Source: Kappaphycus alvarezii | Taxonomy: Eukaryota; Rhodophyta; Florideophyceae; Gigartinales; Solieriaceae | Reading direction: 5' to 3' | NCBI GenBank assembly: GCA_002205965.3 | Contig: NADL03000657.1 | Span: 2,046,001 to 2,110,000 of the forward strand | Length of the DNA stretch: 64,000 nucleotides | The notes under the pieces: generated by a model | What the model saw: only the letters and a program-made list of their open reading frames with translations | Database searches by the model: none | Told to the model about the DNA's origin: nothing | Translations under genes and position numbers: made by a program | Part shown: piece by piece, positions 21,900 through 35,671 of the stretch | How positions within the stretch are numbered: the stretch's first letter is position 1 | Layout: each line of letters starts with the position of its first letter

Positions 21900-24800
21900 A
21901 TGATAAAGCCGACTTCGACAAAGTTGAAATATTTGGACTTTTACGCACTACGCCTTACCGTGACAAGAAAATACTACAATTATTAGCTTCTGCGGACATC
22001 TAGATTACTCATGCATAAAAAGGCTCTAAAATATTTCCATTAGATTCGCTCGACGCTTATTGGCCCGTGAAATCGTGTCTCAGACGTTTCATCAGCCAGG
22101 AAAATACGACATCGTATCAGAACTTGTGAGTGCCAATTTCTGCCCGCCTTTTGGCCACCTCTTTTGTGAAGGCGCACGGTGAATGAGTCTACTAAGATAA
22201 TGCGCCTTCTGTTTGGGGAGCAATGAGTACACCGCGTCGCAGTCATGTCCAACACAGAGTGTCGCATAATACGCGTCGTAGAATTTTTACGCGTCACACA
22301 AATTAAGGTTTACGGCACTGAAGTTTGGGCTTTGCCGGACTCTGAGGCCGTACACCAACCTGATGTCTGCCTTCTTTTCCCGAAAATTATATCTATGGCC
22401 GAATTATAGGTTAAGGTAGATAACAGTGGCTAGTGGAGAAATTTGATCTTGTTTGGCTCGTCGCTGAATGGTCCAATCACTTTCGGAGAATAAACGGTAA
22501 AGTTGGACTACCTTGTTGCCGATAAATCTCCATTTGACATTATCATTGGTCTTCCTGCACTCTCCTCTACGCGTGCGAGCCTATAATTTGGAGCGCAAAT
22601 GTGCGTCTGTATATCAGGTCCGAAAAAACCATGCTTCTGCTCGAACCTGAAACCAAAACCACCGACGAGAAGCTCGTCTACGGCAAATATATCGGCACTT
22701 TTGGCGAATTTTTCACATCTGATTAGAACGCTTGGCCATAGTGATAGAAGAATTTGCTTTGTTTATCGACGGAGACTTGACGGTACAAGCAGAACAGAAG
22801 CCTTCTGAGAAAGAAATCAACACCGTGGAAGACAAAAATCATGGCGCTCTTAGGTCTCGTCTAGCGCATCTTCGAGAAAAAAAGTTTCGAATAAACGATT
22901 CCATCCGAAGCAATGAAATAGTCGCTGGGAATATTGAAAAGCTCCGTCCCACCGCATTTCCAGTGGAATAAAATTTGAGCGAAAGAACCAAACTACTGTT
23001 TACCGCAGAGTTAGTGGTCTAGTCCCGCGCAGAAATGATACGGTCCGATAAGTAGTTAAAAAATGCCGAAAGCAGGTATTAGTACCCCATCGTCTTCAAT
23101 ATGGTCCTCTCCTGTAGTGATCGCCTCCAAGAAGGACGGAAAGCCTAGATTCTGTATGAGCCACCGCGCTTGGAACCGTAAGATGAAGGCTGATCGTTGG
23201 TCTCTTCCCAAGGTAGAAGAAATATTCGATGTCCTAAATGGTAGTTCTGTATTAACTACCCTCAACTTGTCCGCGGGATATTGGCAGGTTCGTATGAGCG
23301 AGGAGTGTAAGGAAATGAATACTTTTTTGCCGTTATGGGACGTTCAAGTTTGAGGTTATGCTCTTTGGTCTCATGAATGCGATGGCAAATTTTCAGCACA
23401 TGGTGGACTATGTTCTACGGGAAATTCCATTCGCCCGCGTCTATTGGCACGAATTTTTGGTTTTCTCAACTACGTTAAGGATAATATTGATCAAATTAAT
23501 AAAATTTTCGTCGCTATCAGCAAGGCGTGCATGGTGCTCAAGATCATTAGTTGTGACTTTTCAAAATCAGCGGTGAAGCTGCTATGACATAAAGTTGACA
23601 AGAACGGAGTTCATGTCGATGAACAGAAGGCTAAATTCATCAAAGAATCCCCTATCCCAAGGGACACGAATCGGTTGCCCGGTTTCCTCGGTCTTGCTGG
23701 TTACTATCTCCGTTTTATTTGGAGCTTTGCTGATATTTCCGACGCATTTCAAGCTTCTATTTCTGGAAATAAGGAGCTCAACTGGACAAAGAAATTGATG
23801 GCGGCATTCGAGACTTTGAAAGAGAAGCTCACCAGCCCATCGGTTTTGGAATTTCCATACTTCCATTCTCCGGTTGTAGTGGACACTGACGCCTCAAGCG
23901 TCGCATTAGGGGCAGTTAGCGCCCAGAAAAGTAAAAATGTAAGATAAATCCCGTGCAGTACGGCACCATGAATTCGGCTGAGTAGAACCATTCCGCAGTT
24001 GAAAGGGAAGCTCTAGCGGTAACTTTGGCCTTGTGGAAGCTTCGCGTATACCGGTTATCGACAAAGCCATTCGGGTTGATAACTGATCATCGAGTCCTTC
24101 GCCGTGCCTTCAAAAAAAACGAAATTTACTGAACCTTGGTGCGGTGGATGGACTTTTTTGCAAGTATGAGTTCGAAGTCGAGTATAGGCCGCGAGCTGTT
24201 AATAGCGCCGCGGATAAATTTTCGCAAGATGCCCCCACTTGCTCTGCATCATCCTCAGTTATCGAAAAAGTAGACTTGGTTGCAAATATTGGATCAGTCG
24301 CTGTTGTGGAGGGCCGTTCATTGAAACCTCATGTTATTGAGGTCGCTCGTCATTCTCATGAGTTCAAGATCTAAGAAGAAAACGAAGCCAAGAGGCGTGC
24401 GATCAAGAGTATGGCGAAGCGCTTTATGGTTTGGAAAGGGAACCTACTGCGACGCACTAAAATGATTCTCAAGATTGTCCCCTTCGTTGAGGATATGACG
24501 TTCATACTCCACACCTTCTACGACGTTGTTGGGCACTAGGACACTGAACAGACGAACTATTTCGTCTCTAACTGCTACTGGTGGATTTTTATGAATAGTC
24601 ACATCCGAAACTATTTGAATAGTTGTGAGGAATGTCAGAAGGCAAAAAAGATTCCACCATACCGTAAAAGCCTGAAAATCACGTTATCAAACATATTTGA
24701 GACCTACTCGATCGATTTTGTCGGGCCGTTTACAAGTAAGAAGGACGAGAAGAAGTTTTTGATCATTTCGGTAGATCATTTAGCTGGTTGGCCCATCGTT

Positions 24801-25200
24801 TAGTACACCAAAGACTTATCGGCCGAAATTTTTGCTTAGTTTATACGGAAGGAAATTTTATCCCACTTTGGTCTCTCGAAGAACTACTGTTCTGACCTAC
24901 ACCCCCGTGTAGAATGATAGGGCCGAGAGAATGGTACCCCCTATCAATACTGTCTTCAAGAAAATGGTTTTAAGTCAGGGAACCGATTGGAAGGCGAGTC
25001 TGTCGAGCGATTTTGTATGGATACCGCCGTCGTATTCTCGCCTTCGGAGCATCCCAGTTCGAGCTGATGTACAGAGTGGTGCCACTCAGGGAATCATCAG
25101 ATGCCCTAGCTCTCATTTCCAACGCTTTGGAGAGCCATCTCCAATTTCGATCAAAATTGGCGCTCTAAGCACGACGAGGGGATGATCAAGAGCTTCTATC
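21900..25200 (+). mobile_element. Ty3/gypsy-like element fossil, second copy type
   Basis: A gag/protease-like region (about 22.3-22.97 kb) is followed by a reverse transcriptase (about 23.06-23.58 kb; SPVVIASKKDGKPRFC, LSAGYWQVRM, LFGLMNAMANFQHMVD), RNase H (about 23.68-24.12 kb; VVVDTDASSVALGAVSAQK, TDHRVLRR-like) and an integrase zinc region and core (about 24.59-24.98 kb; CEECQKAKKIPPYRKS, YSIDFVGPFTSKKDEKKF). The order is Ty3/gypsy. Sequence differs strongly from the 7.7-14.7 kb element, so this is another family. No LTR pair was recognised. Heavily broken, old. Confidence 0.75.
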
Positions 25201-28200
25201 AATAAATTATGTCTTTATGGAACCGGTGTGGTTCAACATCAGGGACTGGGTCCTTTTCGAATACGGGGAGGCCTTGGAGGCAACGGTTAAGTGTCAAGCG
25301 CTCAAGTTCCGATACTTCGGGCCGTTCCGGATATAGAAGGCAGATCACCCGACCTATTGGCTGACATCGTATGGTGGACGCTACTTGCAACGTGTCATCC
25401 ACGCAAGTCGTTTGGTTCCTTTTGTGCCCCCCCCCCCCAAACCTGTAAAATTGGTATTTCCAAGTCCCGCTGAACATGATGGTCGCAGAATTACCGTTGT
25501 AGTAGAAGCTGTCTCCTTTTTGTTTAAATAATACGTTTATGTTGTTGTTTATACGCACTTCTACAAGATTTTTTCTGCTCACCCTTTCATTTCTGATGTA
25601 TAAAGAAGTGTCAGTATCGCCCGAGAAAAATAGAGGAATGAAGCATACCATAAAACGACATCGATTGATGGAATATTTTGGATCACCGTATAATCTGCTG
25701 CTTGGGGCTACCTGGCTTTGCCTTTACCTACGATTGCGTTCCATCACTGCCGCGACGTGAACGGATTTCCGATTTGGTCCTGGAATGGCGGCAGGAAAGC
25801 TTCGACGCCTGCTCACTTCTCAGCGACAGTTTTAGACCTTCCAATGTCGTGGTGAAGCTCGAACTTCTGCCTATGTACTCAACCATGGAGTTCTCGGAGA
25901 ACTCAAGAACGGAAGTTTCAACCGGGTCTAGTAAATGGCAGGTCATAGTATTCATCGCGGTGCTGTTCCTGACACCGTTCGAACATTCTATAGACATGAT
26001 GTGAACGGCAAAGTCCCAAGCTAACGCGAATTTGACGATGGGGAACATATTCAAGTTCTTTTCTAGTATATTCTTTCTAGGGGTGTTTGCTTTTTTGCGT
26101 CGCTCAGGTCTCGTATGTGACCTTTTTCCAAGCTTTTCGCGAGGCTTCAAGCCAAATGTGACTTGAAATGGTCAAACCATCGCTTCGCGTCACCCTTCTT
26201 TCCTAATTCTCGCAATTGGGTCCAACTTCAAGGCGCTAATGTACCCTTCTGTCTGGTCTGTGAAAGGCTTCTTGAGGAACGGAAAAGAAAGGAAACTGTT
26301 CTCATCAACATGGGGTTCCCGAAAGCGGATAAAAGAAAGGAGAGGCTTCCGACCAGGGTGTTTCTGGTAACATTCGTAAATCTCGAAGATCGTCTCCCAC
26401 CGGGTGTCTGAACCCAGCGTGGATAGACCCTCTTCAATGATCTCGTACAAGGAGGAGCTACTTAAAACCCCAAAGGAACTGGTGTAGATGAGAATAGTTT
26501 GAAATTTTCCTAGTGGCATCTACTTTCCCCTTTTTAACGGCTGCTTATTCATCATATATCATAGACGTGACTAACTAGTCTCTCTGAGACACCTTTCTGT
26601 AAGTACGAGAGTCATGCAGTGATACTGCAAGGCTCACTTGGAAAGCAACATGCTTCGCACTCTCCTCGGTAGGCAAGGCGGAAGCTGCGCCATCATATGA
26701 TTTCCGAGAAAGACTGGAAACTAACAGGCGCTAAACATTGTCATTTGTGAAATCCGTAGGTGAACACGATGAGCTCTGGTTCCTTCGACGAAATGAAGTT
26801 GAACTTAGTAATGTCCGATCTACCAAGAAGGTACTTTATCTGTGGAGGTAGCTTTGAGGAGCCTCCGCTTTCGCATCCCTCAACCTCCTCTCTGCCTTGG
26901 TAGCGGTCTTCTTTCGTGGCGCTTTGCCTCCGGTGCTTAACCTCTCTAACTGATTCGTCCTCACTATTGAGTTAATTGTGCTCAGCTAAAGATCGGCTTC
27001 CTCGAGTATATAGGCAGAGTGAAACTGCATCTCCGTAACTCTCAGCGTCCACGTCACCGTCGCTGTGCCATCGCAGGCTAAGAGGCACGGGATGGAGAGA
27101 TAGATATAGAAAGCAAAGTAGGACCCGCTTGCAAAAACAGTGGCGTGGGCCTACAAGCAAAAATGGCATGCAAGCCAAGAAAATCAAGCCGGAAGGGCAG
27201 GGAAGGCGGGAGTCACAACTCTGGAAGGCGGTAGTCACAACGCTCTAAGACGCACAAGCCAGAAGGGCGTGAAAGAGGAGCGGCGCAAGCTGAAAGGGTA
27301 GGGAAGGCGAGAAGCGAAAAGAGAGCGCGCAAGAAAGCGCAAAGAGGGGCGCCTTGATGTGGAGGTGCGAGGTGGAAGTGCTCGGAGATGGGCCGGCGAG
27401 CTGAAATACTGTAGTGCACAGTACATTATTCGGTCCATTGATAAGGTGCTTTCTTAAAGGTGGGGTGTTATGGGGACCAACCCAGCGTTGGCGATTGTTT
27501 TTAATTAATTTAAGTACAGCACAGTAGGAATCTATTTACTGTACTGTGCGGTTTATATTTTTCTTTTAGACTACAGTACTGAAATTTATTATTATTCTAT
27601 GAATACCCAGCTATTGTTGGCCATAAGAGTCTTGACTCTTGTCTATATGTGCTAAATATCTGGGGCGCGCGAGCAAAATGCGGGGGCAACCGAATGAAGA
27701 CCTTCATCAACACGTAAAACCCCTAAAACCAGGGGTATAATATCGTACTTCCCTATAAGAAGAGACTTCCTTGACAAAACATGATCAATCTTTATTTTGT
27801 ACAGAAGCATAAAAAAGAGCAAATTTGACGAAGTTGCATCTCTTTTTTCGATAAAATTTGAAAAAAGGGATTCCAGGTAGGATGAAAAATAAATATATAC
27901 AATCCTCAAGTTTAGTGAATATAAGCGCAGAGATGTAGTCTGTGATTCTTTTTTCGTCATTCACCATCACTTGGCCTCGCCGATAATTGCTCGTACCGGA
28001 AAGTACAGAAAACAGTAAACTGAATGCATGGGAGCAAAAAAGTCTTCTCATGGAATAAAAAATATCTTGAATCCTAGAGATATCTCGGGGTCTCGGAAAG
28101 TCAAAATCGAACTTGATTTTTAATAGAGTACAAATAGAGTATAGAAATAAACATAATGGCTGTGTGTTCTCGAAAATGAATATTCAATACACTCTACCTC

Positions 28201-29655
28201 TTATGGGTAGCCAGCTAAGGAAATAAGACGGCAGCTGAATTAATAAAGGACTCAAACCTGCCAATTTTTAACCGTTTGACACAAAAAAGGGACAATTTTG
28301 TCCTTTGAAACCAATATAAGATGGATCCAGACGTCCTAGAATGACTCAAGAGATGATATCATACCTAGCGTCGAAGAGAAGGTTTCAATTCGAAATTTCA
28401 AGTAGTGAGCGGCTCAGTTATGATAAAGGTGCATATTAGGGATGTATCCGATTCAATTTCAATATAGAGGAGAAAAAAAGAACGCTACAGAATACTTTTC
28501 ATCGCTGAAGAATTGTTTGATGCTTTTGGATCTGGAAAATATTCGAGTTCTCTTATTTTTCAACAATATGAGGCTATCATATATTGGGCGAATCTGACAA
28601 AGTAGTTGGTTGAGTCCAGGTACATTACCATCATGCACTGGTCGGTCTAAAGCCTTGACATCTACTCTACTTTGAACGTGTGTATAGTTCTAGTCAGGGC
28701 TGTTTGTCGTCTGTTGAGGCAATTTTCTATTATAGAGGAGCTGAAATGCGCAATTATCAAGGAATAGTCCAAATCGAGGTCGCTCGTTCCTTTCCAATTC
28801 TATTTTTAGGACGCAGGGGTGTCTCAGAGACATGATTCAGATCAGAGGGCTGAAAAAGACTATTATTTACTTCTCAACTGTCGAAATGTCTTTCAATTAT
28901 TTACTGTGTCTATATTTGTTCCACCTTCCCTGGTATCCTTTTTGGAATTTTTTTGAAAGGGTTTGAAGTTTTGATCCCTTTGTGAAAGTTGATATCCAGT
29001 TTAATTTTAGTGACGCCATATTGTATCGTATTTTACACTTATCGGTCGCGATGTCATCTTCTAATGTGATTTTTTTAGTTAATTTCCATTTTGCCGCCTC
29101 AACATATTGCTCAAGGTTATTAAATGGGAGACTTTATAACGAATGGTTAGATGTTGCGTTCCGTCGGGGGTGGCGGCAAGACTAGATCCAGAGAACCAAA
29201 GAGAGACTAATAGGCAGGAAACCTTGGACGTTGGGTACTACCCTCACATGCAGATCGTCAGCGTTGTACCTAGAGTACTCATACTTATCTTTTCCCTAAT
29301 GCGCAAATTTTTGCATAGTATACAGTAAAACAACTTCTATAGGGCTTAGGTTATTTATAAAAAGATTTTATCTCACATTTGAGGTGACAGAAATACTCTG
29401 GGAGACCTATGCTAGCGGTTCAAAAAGTTTGAGCTAAAAGAACCCAGCCATTTGACCGCGGTGCACCGAGCAAAACCGCTTCCTGGGGGAGATTGAAAGA
29501 GACAAGAAGAGGCCTAACACACAGTGTGCACAGCCATGAACAAATGAAGATTTTACCAATGTTCAAGTCTCTACACGTATTAAGTCTTCTATCAGACAAA
29601 AAACTTCCTTTTTAGTCTCTGAGCAAGCCTCATTAGCTTTTCTCCTCTTCCTTAT
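25200..29655. other. AT-rich region without recognised genes
   Basis: I see no convincing protein family on either strand. Local features are a poly-C run at about 25429-25437, a two-unit short repeat GGAAGGCGGnAGTCACAAC at about 27203-27243 within a purine-rich stretch (27060-27400), and a TACAGTA-bearing repeat at about 27497-27545 that is shared with 6.95 kb. Long A/T-rich stretches at 27.6-29.6 kb probably hold old, unreadable element remains. Confidence 0.5.
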
Positions 29656-29659
29656 CAGA

Positions 29660-32600
29660 AACGTCAAAAAAAAGCATTTTCATTTGCTACAGTGACTAAT
29701 GAAGCTGCATGGGTAACAAGATCCTCAGCTGCGTCCTTAATAACATCTGTTATGTTCCGTACTTGATTCAAACTGTTTTAGTAATCATCAAACGACCCGA
29801 GAAGCGTCAGTTTCTAACAGGTCTTGTCGTTGGAACATCCTGTAACCAATTAATGCATTGTAGGCAAGAGTTTTAATTATCTGGGAGATTATCTGCTCTT
29901 ATTTACAATGAGTAAATGGAGCACAAATCTTAGACCTGAATTGCGTTGCTCCATCGACACCAGCTTTTTCTTAAAGTAATTGGATTGTTTTGCAAGCTTA
30001 AAAGGTTTAAATAGATCATTTTCCATCATAAGATTGTTGATACATCTCCAGAACTTTAGATGCTTAGATGCTTTTTGTTTCCGTGAATAATAAACAAAGC
30101 TAGGAACAGAAGGGCTCTACTGATGGACCCATGTTACCACTGGCCCATCTAAATCGTCAAGAATTCCAAAGCTATACCTGCGTAGATTCTGAAGGATGCG
30201 TATGAGAACAGAGTAAAGGATTCCAGTTTCAGCTGCGGCAACATACATCATACGCCTAAAGTCCATCACAATCGCCTGGTGTAGCACCTGTCCTCTGTGT
30301 TCAGTTTGGACATACTGGACAAGCGTATGATCTCCCACTGAGTGCTTGATCATGTCAGGGTTTGCTAACGTAACATCCTTTCCGAGACGGGCCGGCGCCA
30401 CACGCGTCTTGATTTCCAATGCAGCAACTAATACGTACTCTTCCTTAACTAATTCTTCGGCACCTCCATCTACCCAGCCGCGCAAAAATTCCCTTGAGAA
30501 CCACAATTCAATCCGGAGAGCAATCATAATTGCTATTTTTCTTCATCTTCAATATGCCGGCCTCGAATACTTCCAAAGTGTTATTGTTACTGCGGATTTA
30601 ATTTATAACTGCATCCTCATTTTCAGATCCGTTCTTCATAGCTTCCGTGGATACCTCAGTAATAAACCTTTCATTTGTATATATCTCAAAACATTCAGCA
30701 TCCGACCTTTCCACAACACCTTCACTATTCCTAGCCCCCAGATATTTGCGCGCCGTATCATTAGTCTTCAGAAAAATCCCATCATTTGTGCCAGTAACTC
30801 TGAACTGCCGCAACAGAAATCAGTCCGCGCAATTTTGGCCAATTTTCATGACAATACAACGCTGTTTATGATACTCCTCCACCAAACCTCTGAGCTCTTT
30901 AACCTCATCGGATTCCTTCTCATCGCAGACGAAAAAGGGTTTCTTCCAAATTCAATATTACCCTTAGAAAGTACTATCCAAGCCATTGAAGATTCTGTCA
31001 CATTTTTGAGGTCTGTGTAAAAAAATTGAGCACCTTGTCGAATTTTGCAGTACCAACCTTCCGTACTGCAACAACCATCATTTTCTGTTCACCTACAGTG
31101 CTTCCTGTAGTTCCCACGCTCTTCGTTACAATGAATGCTTGAGGCCCCAGAGAATGAACATCATCCACAACAAAATCCTTTCTTCTGTCCAGCCCCACAG
31201 CCATAACACGACCACCGTCTCCTTCAAATTACCATCTTCCTGCTGAGTGGAGCTCCCAGTTGAATTAGCGCCACCATCCTTCTCAACTTCCGTAGTGACA
31301 AGGTCAACTCTGCTGGGGTTCAGATAGCTGAGTGCAAAAAAAGGGTGAGCCTTCAATAGGTTGTCTTTCATTACTAAAACAGAACCCAGACCAAAACCAG
31401 GCAACAAAGAGATAAAAGCTTCCTTTCCATAACCACGATCCCATGTAACAGCAAGATCTGTCAATACCTCCTCCTCAAGGCCGTCCAATACAGTTTCCAT
31501 TAGCTTACGCACATTATAAGCCTGACTCTCACGGCGACTCCTAAACCTAGACTGAAAATTAACCCTGAATATAGCGCATGCAAGATAATCGGCATATGTC
31601 CATCTACGTCAGCTTTACTCTTCGATATTGCCTTAACCAGATTTTCTTGTGCCCTTTTTTCAAAAAATTCATCATCAAGAGTAGAAAAAAAATTAACAGG
31701 GGTAAAAAATGCCAACTTTGTGTTGCGAAAGGCTATTTTTTCGAACTCTGATAGCTTCCAGGTTGAATATAGTCGTGAATTCCAGGTTTTTCTCCTTCTG
31801 CTTCTATTACTGTGGCCGAAGACGCCAGTACGTGATATGCGATCAATTTTACTCTTTTCAGAGATGGAACAACAAAGACATACTTCCTTAAATAGTTTTT
31901 AGACCTGTCGAGGCTGTGATTAGAAGAGCTTGCATACAACATAGTTGCCACATAGCGATACATATAGGCTAATGAACAGGTGTTGCCTCTCGTTTTTTCA
32001 GATTAATTCATCCATTCAACAAGTCTGCAAGCTTTGCAACAGCTTGTTCATCATCAGAACCATAAATTTATCCCTCGTGGCGCTATATCCGAACCCTACA
32101 CTCTAATCACATCTTATTGACAGATTATGAACAGAAAAGTAGCCTTGTTCTGAATTACATCCTTCGCAAACTTCTTCTCCATCAAAACAGATCCAACCTT
32201 TTTTTTCTATAGGCCACCCATCACTTGGATCGTACACATTGGTGCCTCTACCTCCACTAACACGCTCACGCCCACTCCCATCACTTGCACTACCACTTTC
32301 CATACCTCTCCCCACTACCCTCTTATTCTTCCACTATTTGAGACCCTTGGTGTTGCTTCCCCTCCACCTTCGCCAGAAACGATTCCTTCTTCTCTATCAT
32401 TTCTCCCTTCATATTGGTTCCCCTTCCTATTGTTTCTACACTGGTCGCCACCAAATCTACCACCAGCCCTCTCCCATTATTATCTGTATTTACGCTTGCA
32501 TCAGCTTTCTCACTTTCAGCGTCCTCAAATTGGGCTCCAGCGATCCATAAACCGAGCTGTTCTGCAAATAATTTGTCCTTTGTTATTCGCTATCAATTAA

Positions 32601-33200
32601 GTTGATACCGCAAGCAGTAAATGTATCCACAGTACCAGATGGCGCATGACTCCGCAATGGACTCGTGCTTGGAGGATAGGCTTTTGAAATTACTCTCCTT
32701 CTTACAGAATACTTCAGAGTTTGTTACCAGTTGAGTGTTTCCACCGCCGTTGAGCACCCCCTCAGTAGTTGCCGCAGATGAATAGGAAGGGGTGTGGTCG
32801 GCGTAGAACTCGGCATTTAGAACCCTCATCCTGATGCAGGTGTCACAAACACTAACCAAAGGATCCACCAGTGAACAGCTGCAACCTGACCGGTTCGGAA
32901 ATGTGAACATTGGTTCAACTCCGAGTTCCCTCCAAATAAATAAAATGGATCACTTCCTCTATTTGATTGACCTTTGAGGATTAAGAAGCCTCCAAGATAT
33001 GTAGAGTTACTGAACGACTCCTGAAATCGCAAACCTATGTATTTTAATACAGCAATTTTTCCGCAAATTGAGTGTTTGCCACCCTGCTCGTCCATTTATG
33101 CTTAGCCACATCGGATAGAATTTCTGTCCCACACTCAAAAATCGATATTTACCACCAAAACCACACTGCTGGACCCTTTTCCTCTCATCATGTCGCATAA
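29660..33200 (-). mobile_element. DDE DNA transposon with YqaJ-like nuclease domain, decayed
   Basis: A long minus-strand protein relic of about 1,100 codons, read in several frames. From N to C: a zinc/N-terminal region (33.2-32.1 kb), then NVRKLMETVLDG and AVTWDRGYGKEAFISLL (31414-31440), a DDE-like block resembling the second Asp box of piggyBac-type transposases. Next come LLKAHPFFALSYLNP and FVVDDVHSLGPQAFIV. The nuclease part follows: LRQFRVTGTNDGIF, EAMKNGSENEDAV (30607-30640), VFEAGILKMKK..CSPD, EIKTRVAPARLG (30401-30418) and HRGQVLHQAIVM. GS-NE, SPD and E-x-K are the motifs of YqaJ/lambda-exonuclease-type PD-(D/E)XK enzymes. The tail PFKLAKQSNYFKKK..LNQVRNITDVIKD runs down to about 29.7 kb. 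I recall the same order in oomycete repeat proteins, from memory only. Frames change at least four times, so it is a pseudogene, or it carries assembly indels. Confidence 0.65.
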
Positions 33201-33289
33201 GCTAATCCACTCCATATATCGACTTGCTACTCTTCGAGGGACACTCTGCCATATCATGAGCAGTTAATCTCAAACCGCAACTCTAACGC

Positions 33290-33930
33290 CAAGCGTACCG
33301 AAACCAGCACCATCATCTAAACCTGCTCAATTCACAGCGGAAATAGCGCCTGCACCAAATGGAAGCACGCATTCCACTCCTACCGAACCTAGTGGAATTC
33401 ATGGTTATGGCGGTCAGTTTCCTTCTCCTTCCTTGCCATAAATGCCTCCTTCAATCGCCGCCAATCGCGCAGCCCTTCCCTAAGGACAACGCGAAGCCAA
33501 CGGACACCCGTGGTCCTGGCTTTACACAGTCGGAAACAGACGCTCTTTTGATCGGAAGCGAATACCTACTGGCGACCCTCTTATGCCCGAAGATATGCGA
33601 AAAGTGAAACGAATTTGAAAACAGATGACAGAACGCGCTGAAATCGGATTTTGGGACGAGGACAACAACGACCTGGCGGGCACTGGAGATGAAAATGCGG
33701 TATATACTTGACTACGTCAGAAGGTGGTGCACAATTGTTAGACAGCTCATCGAATCCATTACCGCAAACGGCGGATGCAACAACAGCAATTCCAACTGCC
33801 GTGCAATGTATGCCAACGTCACTTCCCGAGTCGTCTCTCACACCAAGGCCATTAGTGAGCAAGCGTCGCTTGGTCAGAGAGCCATTGAAATGCTTGTGTC
33901 CTTCCTTTATTTTCCTACTCGAGCCAAGCT
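33290..33930 (+). pseudogene. SANT/DUF6818-like transposon accessory gene, fragmentary
   Basis: Plus-strand remnant, divergent from the transposase relic. It reads as a polar Pro/Ser-rich lead, then KPTDTRGPGFTQSETDALL (about 33490-33550), and TGDPLMPEDMRKVKRI with KQMTERAEIGFWDEDNNDL (about 33571-33660), then a Ser-rich tail ending SLTPRPLVSKRRLVREPL. From memory, RGPGF-E-LL followed by PTGDP-cP-VRRAKRI is the signature of the SANT-like DUF6818 family found with transposons in protists and fungi. The central part between the two motifs is much shorter than in the family, so an internal deletion is likely, and there are in-frame stops. Divergent pairing of a transposase with a Myb/SANT-like gene recalls Harbinger elements. 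Confidence 0.5.
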
Positions 33931-34614
33931 AACCATCCTTTTTTCTAACTTTATGCATCCCCCCGCTTCCCTTTTGTATGCCGACAAGAGTTGTGGCGTA
34001 CAGTAGCGGACTTTCTGGTCTTCCGTCGGTACAAATGTCCCGCCAACAGCCATCATATCGCGCGCGCCACTGCCCTCGTCCGATTTGGTCCATCTAGTAC
34101 TCAATGAAGTAAAGATTCATCGTAGTTAGTTCCTAATTGAATAGTCGGTCATTCGGTGCACGCTCAAGATAAGTAATGACCAAAGATCCTTCTTTCGGTG
34201 TACTGTGCAAAAAACATTGGGTATGACTTTTAAAGGAAATCATGTTGAGCAATTCTGTGTTTGAATTAATTCTTTTAAATGGAAGACCCCTCTATCAATT
34301 AGGGGATAACTCCGAAAGAGCGAATAGTTTCTGCGCAACAAGGCCCTCTCGACAAATAAATTTAGTCATAAGCTAGTGAACTTCAAAAAAAAGATAATTA
34401 AGACGAAATATGATAAGTCCTTTACTCACACAATTCATAGGATTCCGGCACCCAAATGAATACACAATGAATACAGTTCATACAGAAAAGCGCGGTATAT
34501 TTTGACATGACGTAGTCATTGCAAAAAGACTGCTCCATCCAAAGGTAAACCCGTTTTAAATGCAGCATTATCAAAGGGACCCTTCATTTATCGCCGGCAC
34601 CACCAGCAGGCATC

Positions 34615-35060
34615 ATGGCAACACTATCACAGTCCCAATTCCCCCCCACTCAACGGCCTGTCCCAGTGACTAGCCAAAATCATGCCACAAATTCCCTTCA
34701 AATCCTCGTCGATGTGGCTGTTGAGCGCAACGCTCAACTCCAAAATTTCAGTGACTCTGAAGACCCTCACACAGATGACGAATCTACCTCTTCTTGCCTA
34801 ATATTCGACGTCTTTTATGAAGCAGGAGGGACTAAAGCAATTCACAACTTCACAAACTGTGATACATCGGAATTCGGAACAGTATGGGAACCATCTCGGA
34901 TATAGTCAACGAAAATTACAATATCGGGCCGGGTCGAAAATCGAAATACAGTGGAAATAACATGGTTCTCATGACGCTTAATACCTTCAAGTATGGAGGA
35001 TCATGGCAAATTATTGCCAAGGTGTTCAGCTTGAAGGGCCCAACATTTTGAAAAAATAGT
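34615..35060 (+). mobile_element. Harbinger/DDE_4-like transposase N-terminal fragment
   Basis: An ATG opens an acidic, Ser/Thr-rich leader (LQNFSDSEDPHTDDESTSS) followed by HNFTNCDTSEFGTVWEPSR. In shifted frame this continues as IVNENYNIGPGRKSKYSGNN and MTLNTFKYGGSWQIIAKVFS. Pattern NF-EF--LW...W--GRGRKS...D-FFMTL--LK-GG-W---AK-F--K-PTF is typical of the region before the catalytic core in DDE_4-type transposases. The catalytic core is not present downstream, so it is a truncated relic. Family assignment rests on remembered pattern only. Confidence 0.4.
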
Positions 35061-35671
35061 GACCAAGTTTATTATCATGCGAAGTTGGCCCCGATATAAA
35101 TTCCTTGTGAAACTAATATGTCCCAATTTCAGCTTGGAGATTTGCTCAGGGATAGAAAGCGGTTCAAAAACTTCTCATCCATGAATATTGATCGAACGGA
35201 CGGGAGAAGCATCTTGATTGCCGATCCAATTTCTTCGGGCGGGTTCTCTTCTCCAATTGGGTTCAAACCCATAACAAGATGGACGATCTCGAGAAACTTC
35301 TTTTCAACATCACTTGACGGCTTGCACTTGTCGGCAAGAAGTTTGATCCGACCAAAAGATACTCGGCGTGCATCGGTGCGGGTAGTGGAGGTCATCCTGA
35401 TTCACGACTTCGCGAAGCGCTAATCGGGATTGTGGAGCGACACGGGTGTCTCTTGAGGGAAACAAAGAGTCCGAGCTCTTTGCGGAGGAATTTAGATGAC
35501 GAGAAGGGATGGGTAGGATTGAAAATTGTTGAGGGGGCGAAGCTGGGTGAAGGATATCAGTAAAAGTGCGCCGCACAGTTTACTAGACAATTTTTCGCTC
35601 TCCTCAACGATGGTGACGAGGAAAGCCCAACATAAAGTACGGCGTCGCGAGTCGAGCGACAGCACAGCACT
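35061..35671. other. Unassigned stretch; possible short minus-strand coding fragment
   Basis: The minus strand at 35129-35395 gives an 88-residue open frame with helical, charged character (KLLADKCKPSSDVEKKFLEI). It may continue in another frame up to 35576. I do not recognise it. A plus-strand frame overlaps the same bases. Neither is convincing as a gene. Confidence 0.25.
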
